The translations under genes were made by a program, and so were the position numbers. 64,000 nucleotides of DNA from Aedes albopictus (Eukaryota > Arthropoda > Insecta > Diptera > Culicidae): positions 132,436,703 to 132,500,702 of the forward strand of contig NC_085137.1 of the NCBI RefSeq assembly GCF_035046485.1, read 5' to 3'. The notes beneath the pieces were generated by a model. It did no database searches, was not told the DNA's origin, and was given only the letters and a program-made list of their open reading frames with translations. Numbering within the stretch: the first letter of the stretch is position 1; each line of letters starts with the position of its first letter. Below are positions 10,689 to 20,200 of this stretch, piece after piece.

Positions 10689-11804
10689 TTATTGAAAGCA
10701 ATGTTTATATAGAACGTTTACAGCATTTCTCTTGGAATGACCCCCCCCCCCCCCCCCCTTGTACTTCTTCACGAGCTTCAGACGTTTCTCGAAAGCGTCG
10801 CAAGCGGCACGCACGGCCTGCATGGGCATTTCGTCCCAGATTTTCAGGATGACCATCTTGAACTGGTCCAGAGTGCTGATCGTGTAATCGTTAAGCTTTG
10901 ACATCATGTAGGACCAAACAAAAAAGTCGAGAGGATTCAAATCCGGGGAGCTGGGAGGCCACAAAGTTTTGTCCAGGAAGTCGGTTAAATTGGCCCGACA
11001 CCAGGCTTGGACTACATTTGCTGTGTGGGCTGGTGCACCGTCCTGCTGGAACACGTAGTGATCATCTCCGTAGAGGCTTTGAAGACTGGGGGCAACAACC
11101 TTCTCCAAAACCTCAGTTTTGTAGTATGCCGCGTTGATTTTGACGTCTTTTTCAATGAACACCAAGGGGAGCTTACCACGTTTGCATACTGCTCACCAAA
11201 CCATCACTGACGCTGCACTTTGGAAACGAGGGATGTTCAAACTGCATTCAGGAATGCTGTCCCTTGTCGGCGCCCACACCCGGTCATTTTGCACATTGTG
11301 CGGTTGCTGCAGCACGAAAAGTTTCTCGTCCGAAAAAACGAACTCCTGACCAGCGTGCCGAGTGAGAATCATCTTGGCTCGATTCAACCGCTTTTCTCTA
11401 GTAGCCTCTGAAACGCCATGGACCTTACGTTTTTTGTAAGGCTTACAACCAAGGTCTTTGCTGAATATGGTGTGAGCTGTCCCGATGAAAACGTTTAGGT
11501 CGGCAGCCATTTTTCGGATTGAGCGGTTCTTTTTGCGCCGAATCCGCTCTCTCACGACCTTGATGACCCGCGGCGTTCTGGCCAAACGCGGCCGACCGGA
11601 TCTCGCACGGTCCTTGGTCGAGGCCGTCTCCTGGAATCGCCTGATGGTCTTATACACAAAGTTCCGCTTGACCCCATGCGGTTTCAATAGCCGGAATATG
11701 TCGCCGGGTCGCTCACCGTGCAGAAAACGCTTAACCACACTCTCTCGATACTGTTTCATCGTGCGTAAAAAACGAACAACTGACAGAATGTCAACACCAT
11801 CCAC
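10689..11804 (-). pseudogene. Mariner transposase (DD37D type), one in-frame stop
   Basis: The frame starts at 11804 and runs to 10689 with a single TGA at 11193-11195. The two open parts are in the same frame, so this is a nonsense mutation, not a frameshift. The N-terminal part has helix-turn-helix regions and a GRPR-like SGRPR motif. The catalytic triad is D in FSDEKLF, D in QQDGAPAHT and D in SPDLNPLDF. Counting 37 residues between the second and third Asp gives DD37D, the maT-like branch of IS630-Tc1-mariner. A run of about 17 C at 10741-10757 encodes a poly-Gly stretch near the C-terminus and probably altered the native end. Not functional as it stands. Confidence 0.9.
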
Positions 11805-11865
11805 ATCATTTGCCTTATGAAGCTAAAGATGACACCAATACCAATAAACAATATGTACATGGTGC

Positions 11866-12713
11866 CAGGGCAATGTTCTAAATTTCACCAGGTTAGGCCC
11901 ATCGGGCAAAGTGGTGTTTGTGATATGATAATTTTGAAGTAGTAGTCGTGTCATGTCAACTTCGGCAAGCCGAAATCGCACGAAGTTGCCGAAGGTGACG
12001 TCACGTTCCAGAAGCTGCGAACAAATTTTCTGGCGAACGTGACGTCGCGATCAGCTGATCGGTTTGTTTACATATTTTTATTGACAAATACAGACAAACA
12101 TATACGATCACCCGGACCTGTGAATAATTGACATCGGTGCCAGGGGCCTACATCGTCGAAACCAAAACATGACGCTGAAAGCGAGCGCCCATCAGCATCG
12201 TACGGACGCCGACGACGGGAACATTCAAAACAACATGCATGCGCTTCGCTTCAGCCGCCCTTCTTGTCACTTTCTTCGACGCAACGACGGGTGGCGGCTC
12301 ATTTTCACACCGACTGGGATTCAGTTGAAATTTTCAAATTGTCTAAAGTGTATGTTTGCTTAATATTTTTATGGGTAATGACCTATTTCAGTAAAATGTG
12401 CATAGAATACATTAACATTACATTACATTACATTACATTACATTACATTACATTACATTACATTACATTACGGTTGTTACACTCATTAATTGAGTTATAA
12501 CAGAGAAATTCATTCGATGTCGAACGAGCGTACGTGAGCTTGTGAGTGCGAAACAAAGTGGCGTCTGCGACGACGCAGCGCCGTCGGTTCATCGGTGACG
12601 ATGACAGTCGGGCTGAGTGACGACGACGGCGCCTTGTTTCCATTGACGATTGAAACCATTGTTTACAAGCTTCGCCTGAAAATTTCAATTGAAATTGAAA
12701 ATGTAGGGCCCTG
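11866..12713. mobile_element. hAT element (848 bp) inside the mariner
   Basis: The ends are CAGGGC and GCCCTG, flanked by a perfect 8-bp duplication CATGGTGC (11858-11865 and 12714-12721). A second CAGGGGCCTACAT word at 12141 resembles the right TIR in inverse orientation, hinting at internal rearrangement or another nested end. The interior holds an ATTAC microsatellite and GC-rich CGACGACG words. No transposase. It lies downstream of the transposase start codon, so it did not break the coding region. Confidence 0.85.
12414..12471 (+). repeat. Microsatellite (CATTA)n
   Basis: About eleven near-perfect copies of the 5-bp unit ACATT, inside the hAT element. ORFs over it are repeat by-products. 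Confidence 0.95.
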
Positions 12714-13023
12714 CATGGTGCATATCTACACAGTGATAAACATTTGTATCCGAACTTATTGAACACCGTGTATTTTATTTGTGAGATTTATTTCTCCTCT
12801 ACTATACTACATTTTTTGACCACTTTGTGCAACTTCAAATTTTAATCATCTAGTTTACAGAGCCCTATTTTTTAACTTTCACAAGAAACATCAACAAAAT
12901 TGGTATTATTTGCTTCGTTAGCATGTTTACTATAAGAGCTAGAAGAAACTTTTTAGGATAGTGTGCTCAAATTGGAATGGCAGTCAATCGTAAGTGTATT
13001 TATAATTTCTGAAGCAGTCTATA

Positions 13024-14340
13024 CTTACTCGTGCTACAATACTCCCACTCTCCAGGCATTAAGAGCATCTACGTGGTTCGATGTCAAATGGTGAATCAGA
13101 TATCGATAAACAGAGGGAACCGTTAGGAACATGGTAGTCGATCAATTTGTTTTATTCTCCTACTGTATCGGGAACACTTGAATGCGGACCTCATCCAGCA
13201 CTGTACAAAGTTGCAAGCAAATCAGAAAGCATCATCCCTTGTGCAATGCCCACAGCGCCACAACAAGACTTACTGATGAAACGGTACGGTACTTGAGGTA
13301 CCGACTTTCAATCGACGACCAGTTATCTTCTAATTTGTCACATGCTAATTAGTGAGATGAGAACCGGTTTCTCCCATAGCGCGGCCGTTGCTGTTCCATC
13401 CGAAAAAAAAAGTGCAACAACAGTGCCATCAATTTATTTTCTTTATGGCAACCGGGCGATGGGCTGAAAATAAAATCAATGAATCCTTTCCATCGCCGAG
13501 GCCGTCCACGATTATTGGTTTGGCTCCGTCCTAGGGCGCAAGCAAAGCTGACTGGGTAAATGATGGTTATTAAATAATATTAACCATCAAGGTCACAATT
13601 ATGCGCTAATTGGTGGTTAAGTAAACTGGTCGCGATCGTGGACTGCCGGAGAATATGAAAATCATAAGTTTATTGTCCGATATTATTCGCGGTGCCGTTT
13701 GTAAGGCGGCTATTTGCACCGTCGAGGACACGTGGCTGAATATATAGGAAGGTAGCAACTTTGTGGACTCTTGTGTAGGTTTTTGTAGGCTCATATTTGA
13801 CAACTTTGTCATATCAGCTTCAAATGAGTTTCATTTCGGAAAATTCCGATTTTCAAAACTACTGTACTCAAAAGATCACAACAAGCGACACCCGTTCCAG
13901 CCGTACACCTCTTCCAAATAAATAAATATTTTCGTATCGTCCTCCAGTCACCACAATTTAGCCTTTTTAGACTTCTCAATGGCCGCTTCTGTCACCAAAT
14001 CTAACTCGCAGATCCCCTTTAGAACTCAACAAATACAGTCGAGTCTCCTATTAGACGCTGCCACCCACTTGCCGCCAACCGCAATTTCGCAGATGTCTTG
14101 CATCGCATCCTATCCAGCTGATTTTTGTGGTGTAGTTTGTACATACTATAGACTCACCACATACAAAAAATGAACTAAATTTGTTAAGAGACAGCCTGAA
14201 AACCGCAGCATCTTTTGATTGAATTGCTGCCTTAACCCATATCCGCCCAGAGTCCTATAAATAGGACAGTCCTTTTGATGACAATATCTCCAGAATTAAA
14301 GAAAATTTTAGAATACGTGTTATGTGGTTCGACTGTGATT
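13024..14340. other. Intergenic sequence with small palindromes
   Basis: No gene recognised. A palindromic TGATGGTTATTAA...TTAACCATCA lies at 13561-13590. At 14233-14305 a block containing GTCCTATAAATAGGAC is shared with 58745-58856, showing a dispersed repeat. The rest may be single-copy DNA. Confidence 0.4.
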
Positions 14341-14341
14341 C

Positions 14342-14785
14342 GAGATCTGAAATAGGTTCGGCTTTGCAGTCTTGTTTTATTGGAATAAATTATTTAATTT
14401 TGTCCGACGTTTCGACACCGGGTTCAGTGTCTTCTTCAGGAAAAAAATTACTGGTTGTTCTTTGTCTTATGGAATGGTTGTTCTTTTTCGGTCAGTATAA
14501 GGTTTTGGTCGGTACACGTCATATGAATGGTCAATATTTTTAGTCACGCTTGGTTTTGCTGATCCATATCAGTAACACCATTGTCCATGATAAAAGCTTA
14601 ACATTCATTAGTGCCCGAAAACAGAGCGAGCAATACCAAGAGTGACTAAAATTAGAATTTTTAAAATATTGACCAATCATATGAAGAAGACACCGAACCC
14701 GGTGTCGAAACGTCGGACAAAATGAAATAGTTTGTTCCAATAAAACAAGACTGCAAAGCCGAACCTTTTTCCGATTTTAGAATAC
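14342..14785. repeat. Inverted pair of Penelope-like termini
   Basis: About 100 bp at 14350-14439 recur inverted at 14682-14773, with about 240 bp between. Both contain GACGTTTCGACACCGGGTTC on one strand. Endings of this type (GACGTTTCG plus a CTTCTTCAG terminus) I associate with Penelope-like elements, whose terminal repeats carry hammerhead ribozymes. No reverse transcriptase is present. An alternative is a simple fold-back element. Confidence 0.5.
14396..14449 (-). ncRNA. Candidate hammerhead ribozyme
   Basis: Read on the minus strand from 14449: a stem I 5-prime strand, core CUGAAGA (fits CUGANGA), stem II GACACUG/CGGUGUC with loop AACC, core GAA, then the self-complementary stem III ACGU, then C17 (base 14406) with GGACAAAAUU as the stem I 3-prime strand. 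Stem I pairs at 9 of 10 positions, counting one G-U. A palindromic minimal stem III suggests action as a dimer, known for Penelope-type hammerheads. The second arm at 14690 has lost the first core C and stem I. Activity is inferred only. Confidence 0.5.
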
Positions 14786-15054
14786 TTTCTTCAGAGAAGA
14801 TGTTTCCACATCCATACCTTGTTCACAGTGGACAATATCGTTTGTGACTGGTTCACTAGGTGGCGTAAACGATGCTGCAAGAATTACATATTATCACGAT
14901 CTGTGAGCTTCATTTCCAATGCGAAAGAAATTTATTTCCAAGGAATCATGACAATGGTTAGTAATTTATAGTTCATGTCTTTGGCAGAGTTGTTAATTAA
15001 TACATACAAAAGTCAATGTATGTGTGTTTGTTTGTTTATATACTTTACTATATG
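14786..15054. other. AT-rich spacer
   Basis: No feature recognised. Confidence 0.35.
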
Positions 15055-15056
15055 TA

Positions 15057-15407
15057 CACTGAACGACGGCTTGCGGTAATAACCAGCATGAAAATGTTTT
15101 CAAATTTATCATGGCCAAACGTGATCATCGACCCACAAACGCATCTTGTGTGCGTTTTGTTTCCTCTCATATCAACAGGTTCGATGGCTGAGTGGTAGCG
15201 TGCGAGCCTGGTGATCTCAAGGTTCTTGGTTCTTCAAATCCAGTTGCCATCAGAAATATTTTTTAATGGTAAATCAGGTCCATGATAAAATTGAAAACAT
15301 TAATCTGGACAATTGAAACGAAACTCAGTCTGCACAAATTTAGTGGTGTTGTGTATTAAAATTGACCCTGCAAAATAGTTATTTCAATCGTAAGCCGTCT
15401 TTCAGTG
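15057..15407. mobile_element. 351-bp TA MITE containing a tRNA-like segment
   Basis: The ends CACTGAACGACGGCTTGCGG and its inverse (CACTGAAAGACGGCTTACG from the right) are flanked by TA at 15055-15056 and 15408-15409. The interior holds the tRNA-like stretch 15183-15251. Its right TA is also the left TA of the next MITE. Confidence 0.8.
15183..15251 (+). other. tRNA-like sequence (degenerate)
   Basis: GATGGC at 15183 pairs with GCCATC at 15246-15251 as an acceptor-like stem. TGGCTGAGTGGTAGC fits a pol III A box. GGTTCTTCAAATCC is a damaged B box. The anticodon arm is poor. Most likely a tRNA-derived fragment carried by the MITE, not a working tRNA. Confidence 0.35.
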
Positions 15408-15409
15408 TA

Positions 15410-16316
15410 CAGGGGATAGACAAAATGATCGGGACAGGCAAAATTTTCACTTTCCAAAAAATGTTAAACTAGCTGTAACTTTTCGAAAAGTGCATCAAAT
15501 ATTGTAAGTTGATCAATTAGTTGTGTATCTGTGGTCAAAATTTGAAATAGAATGGACTATTCTGCACGAAGTTATAAAGAGTCTAGAAAAAGGTATAATT
15601 AGCCGATAGCTAACTTTGAGCTGTTATATCTCCGGATTCAATGAACCGAATGCAATGAAATTTTGACCATTTAGGACTTATATAATGAGCTATGAAAAAC
15701 TTTTGATTTAACTGAAAATACTTAACACGGAAGAAAATTATAATGATTAGTTTATTTTTCTGATTAAATACCAAATTATTCAAAACTTCAACATCGTTTC
15801 AAAATTCAAGATGCTAATTATAGTTCATATAAATTCCCTCTAATTGACTTGAATATAAATATGTTTTGAAGGAAAGTAACAAAATTATCGGCATTAAATT
15901 GAAAAAGTAATGGGATACATATTAAAAATAGATCAATTTACTTAAAAATCAAAAATCAAATGAAATCGTTATAATTTTTCCTCTTGTTAAAAGTTTTAAG
16001 TTTAGTCAAACTTTTTTCAGAGTTCATCATATAAGTCGTAAATGGTCAAAATTTCATTGCATTTGGCGCATTGCATCCGAAGATATAACAGCTCAAAGTT
16101 GACTATCGGATAATTATACCTTTTTCTGGAATCTTTATAACTTTGTGTAGAATAGTTCGATCTTTTTCAAATTTTGACCACTGATACACAACTAGTTGAT
16201 TAACTCACAGTGAAAGTTTGAGAATATTTGATGCACTTTTCAAAAAGTTACAGCTCATTGAACATTTTTCGGAAAGTGAAAATTTTGCCTGTCCCGATCA
16301 TTTTGTCTTTCCCCTG
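15410..16316. mobile_element. 907-bp TA MITE with very long TIRs
   Basis: The TIRs begin CAGGGGATAGACAAAATGAT and remain alignable for about 350 bp on each side with scattered changes, leaving about 200 bp of unique centre. TA flanks are at 15408-15409 and 16317-16318. No transposase. A related TIR without an evident partner lies at 26165-26440. Confidence 0.88.
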
Positions 16317-16318
16317 TA

Positions 16319-16828
16319 TGTATGTACTATATATTTGTATGTTCGGTCATAACTCTGGAAAGGAATGCTCAAGTCCGACTGCACACTAATTGCCATACCA
16401 ATAAGTGATTGGAAGGCAGTGCCCGAAGCTCTCGACAATTAAAAATAACTTCCTCTCCCGCTTTGACATACATGTGCACAACAGACAATGTGTTAGATGT
16501 TCATCTAATCCCATCCGAAGGGGGTTTGGATTGTGAAAAGAAGATAACCATGTGCGTTTGTGGAATCGAATTCAGTTCTAGGCCTGCTGGCGACGGAGAT
16601 AGTCGAGTGACTCCGTAGCTTGAAGGAATAGAAGCGCCCGTCTAGCGAATTGGGAGTCGTGAGTTCGAGTCTCACCGGAGTACGTGGATTTCTTTTCATA
16701 ATTTCGAATCTCAATTTGTTCATCGAGCACATGTTCTGTTGTGCACATGGATGTCAAAGCATTTTCAACAGTGACGCTATATTTAATCAGTTTAGCGCAT
16801 ATCTGACATATATTATAAAATACTTATT
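16319..16828. other. Spacer upstream of the BEL element
   Basis: Contains the tRNA-like sequence 16609-16682 and otherwise no recognised feature. BEL target-site sequence ends at 16833. Confidence 0.4.
16609..16682 (+). other. tRNA-like cloverleaf, anticodon-position AGC
   Basis: Six of seven acceptor pairs (GACTCCG with CGGAGTA), a perfect 4-bp D stem GCTT/AAGC, a perfect 5-bp T stem GTGAG/CTCAC with loop TTCGAGT, and a weak anticodon stem around loop CTAGCGA (AGC in anticodon position). Box A and box B both fit pol III. It does not look like a normal tRNA-Ala body, so I favour a tRNA-derived SINE head or pseudo-tRNA. No T-run follows closely. Confidence 0.45.
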
Positions 16829-16833
16829 ATGCC

Positions 16834-17269
16834 TGTTCCGAAAAGATGCAGCCTAGTGTACCCCTCAATTCAGCAACATGCTCCAACGTCACAATTGTCT
16901 GAATGTTGTCTGTCATCGGTTTGAGGATATGTACATGCATAGGTAGCAATACGGAGGTTGTCAGAATTAGACTGGATGCGTAGTGATTTGCATTTATATA
17001 AGCTACGGTAAATTTCTTTATTAAATTGAATTGTTTAATTTCTAAATTACTACTGTGTATTTCTAGTTTTCAATTATATTCAATGAATTCGTATGAGGTA
17101 GTTCTGTGGTTAGTTGAATACACTATTGCCGACAAAATGTAAGCTAAACGAATTGTAAACCCTGTTATTAACCCTACTTACAAATAAACATTATTTCAGC
17201 TTCGAGCTAACTCACTGCTAAATACGAGTTTTGCTACGCGGATTGTCCGAAAATAGTTTTTTGACCACA
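16834..17269 (+). repeat. BEL 5-prime LTR
   Basis: 436 bp, TGTTCCG...GACCACA. A TATATAAG box at 16995-17002 and AATAAA at 17183-17188 mark the likely promoter and polyadenylation signals, consistent with U3-R-U5 order. Confidence 0.95.
16995..17002 (+). promoter_or_regulatory. LTR TATA box
   Basis: TATATAAG within the 5-prime LTR, about 160 bp from its start, at a suitable place for the U3 promoter. The same sequence is in the 3-prime LTR near 24300. Confidence 0.55.
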
Positions 17270-17291
17270 GAAAACTCGAAGATTTTTAACG

Positions 17292-20200
17292 ATGTCCAAC
17301 CCACCAAGGCAGTCGAAGATCAGGCAAACGCGGTCAAAAACCCGCGCGGCGAAGGAGAGTGCAAATCCCAACCTCCAAGTTGAGACGGATTCACTGGAGA
17401 AAAATCACTCGTCCAATTCGTTTGAACCGTCGATCATTGATGTTGATGGAGGCGATAAAATTGAGTGCGGTGGTTGCGACAAACCGAACAGTTACGAATT
17501 GTATATGGTCCAATGCCGAGGCTGTGCCCGTTGGTACCACTTCTCTTGCGCCAATGTGAAGCAATCGACGGTTCGGAAAGAAGCCTTTGTGTGTAAACTG
17601 TGTGTGCCACCAGCTAGTTCTAGAACAAGTCGCACTACTACGTCTAGTATGCGACAGGCGAGGATTGCCCGGGAACTAGAACGCCTTGAAGAGGAGAGGA
17701 AACTGATGGAACGGATGCACGAAGAGGAGTTTGCACTGCAGGAAAAGGCCAGGAAGGACAAGTTCGAACGCGAGAAGCAATATTTAGCCAAAAGGTTTGA
17801 TTTGCTTCGGCAACAAGATGAGCAAGACGGAACATCGAATTCAGGTAGCAGTCATCGTTGTCAGCATAGTCGTCAGGGAAGCCAAAACCGAGTTCAGGAC
17901 TGGGTGGATGACGTCGCCAGAATTACCGAAGGCGCTGGCGAGCGGTTACCAGGAACCACCGTAGTCGTCAACGAAAAGGACTTCGACCCGAATGTCATCA
18001 TTACCAACGAAGGCCACGCTTCATCAACCCCAGTAAAAACTCTTGTACCTACGCCACTGGTTCCATTACGTCTGAATGACAAGAGCCAGGAACTGGTTTC
18101 GGCTCCGCGTACCACCGGAAGTATTGCGATCGGGGAGACAGCGGACGAGGATTCAGAAAGCGCGATTGGAGCTGTTGGCGGGACGAATCGCCCCAGGATT
18201 TCACCGGTGCTGTCGTTCGTTGATGTGGTAGGCCCCCTTGACGATCTGCTGAACAATCCGGTTGTGACGAAATCCAAAACGGGCACGATTCCGAAGTTGC
18301 AGACTCGTCCATCCTTCGAACAATGGCGTTCTCGTACTACCAACAACGAACACGAAAAGGAGCGTGTAAAAGAAAATGATGTACGGAGGCAGCGGGAGCT
18401 GGATTTGATCGATCAGCTTAACCGGCTCGAGATGCAGAAAGAAGACGAGTTCCTCAAGAACCGAGAACTGGAGCAGCAGATGAAAACGCGAGAACAAGAA
18501 CAGGAGCAATTGGTGCTGCAAAAACAACGTGAATTGAGCAAATTGGAACAACAGTTGCAACGTCAGAAGCAGGAGCAGGAAAACTTCGTCCAGCAACAGC
18601 AGAAGGTTTTAAAGAAGCGCGATGAGGAACTGGACCGTCTACGGCGTCTGGAGCAAGAATATAGGCAGTATAGGCAAGGTCAAAAGCATCGAGAACTACA
18701 TCAAGCGCCGACGATAGAGAGTCGTATTCATCAGATGGAGAACGATGATGTAACAACCCTGCGGCCGCAGGTTCTACATTCTGCTGCCGCGATATCAAAT
18801 TCAGCGGGCCACGGAGAGCCTGCAGGAATTCCTCGCCAAGATGACATCTGGTACATTAGTGGTTATCAACACCAGTCGCTCCCTGCATATGGTAACATCT
18901 CGATTCATTCCAGTGGGAATCCGGTAAGTGATGCTTTGCTAGGCGGTACTCAACCGCATTCACATGATGTCCGATTACAACACCGGAGCTTCGACGAACC
19001 TGGAATCAACACTCCCGTGGGAGGGCGCTCAGATATTGACATAGAAAGTAGGGCGTTTGCTAGTGAAGTTTCTGTTAGGCCTAGTCAGATACAAAATCCA
19101 GTATTGAACCCCTACCTCCCAGTCTCGACTCCCCCTGTAGTCAACAACGTCGCTATTCCTCCCCAATTGGCTCCTACTCCCCAACAATTAGCGGCCCGAC
19201 AAGTGGTTAATCGTGAATTACCTATATTCGCGGGTGATCCGATTGATTGGCCCCTATTTATAAGTAGTTATAACCATTCGACACACGCTTGTGGCTACTC
19301 AGACTCCGAAAACTTGCTTCGTCTTCAAAGGTGTCTGAAGGGAAGTGCCAAAGAAGCGGTAAGTAGTTTCTTGCTCCATCCCACAACGGTGCCGCAAGTG
19401 GTTTCAACGTTACAACTCCTGTACGGTAGACCGGAGCAAATCGTCCAGAGTTTGATCGCCAAAGTACGTAACACACCGGCACCGAAGAGTGAAAGGTTGG
19501 ACACGTTAGTAAGTTTCGGTCTCGTTGTGCAAAACTTATGCGGGCATTTGAAGGCCATAGGATTGGAAAACCATCTTTCGAATCCAGTTCTCCTCAATGA
19601 GCTGGTCGAAAAGTTACCAACAGCAGTGAAGTTCAATTGGGCCCTTCATCAGAGTCAACTCGCGGTGGTCGATCTGAGTGCGTTTGGGGAATATATGGCG
19701 AATGTTGTGTCTGCGACAAGCTGCGTGGTATCCTGGAATGGAGTAGCGTCTAAGGTGGCCAAGGATGACCGCTCCAAGGGTAAGGATCGGGCGTACATCA
19801 ACACACACACCAAACCGGGGATGACAGGAAGACATCATGAAGTTGTCGAAGAAGATCGCGCCACTTTCGTTAAACAGCAGGAAGGACCTAAGAGCTCGGA
19901 GAAACCACTGACATGCCCGTCGTGCAAGAATAGGGGTCATCTGGTGGAAGATTGCGGACTGTTCAAGAGGATTTCTATTGACGATCGTTGGAAGGTGGTA
20001 AAGGAGAATAGACTTTGCGGTCGGTGTCTAACGTCCCACACACGTTGGCCTTGCAAGGGTCAAGTATGTGGAATAGATGGGTGCCCAAGGCGACATCATC
20101 GTCTTCTCCATGATAAAAACTCATCGGTGCCAACCAAAATTGATGCTGGAAAGAATGCAACGGTATCTCTCCATCGGCAGCGGTCGTCCTTCAATCTCTT

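Larger units (their letters stand above)
10607..12770. mobile_element. DD37D mariner (maT-like) element carrying a hAT insertion
   Basis: TIRs begin CACGGTGTTCAATAAGTTCG on both sides, flanked by TA (10605-10606 and 12771-12772). The full length is 2164 bp. Removing the nested hAT (848 bp) and its 8-bp duplication leaves 1308 bp, the normal size for a mariner. The transposase lies on the minus strand at 10689-11804. It is inserted in the TAGACTG element, whose sequence resumes at 12773. Confidence 0.9.
9896..13021. mobile_element. TA element with TAGACTG ends, copy A (contains a mariner)
   Basis: The ends start TAGACTGTTTCAGAAATT and finish with the inverse (one change in the first 18 bp). 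Both are flanked by TA (9894-9895 and 13022-13023). Copy B at 59638-60727 has the same ends and aligned interior. Without the nested mariner and its TA, copy A is 960 bp. No transposase of its own, so it is a non-autonomous TA-target (Tc1/mariner-like) element. Confidence 0.8.

Noticed and set aside
10741..10757. C-run as a functional poly-Gly linker in the transposase
   Set aside because: A mononucleotide run in a dead gene; best seen as slippage expansion.
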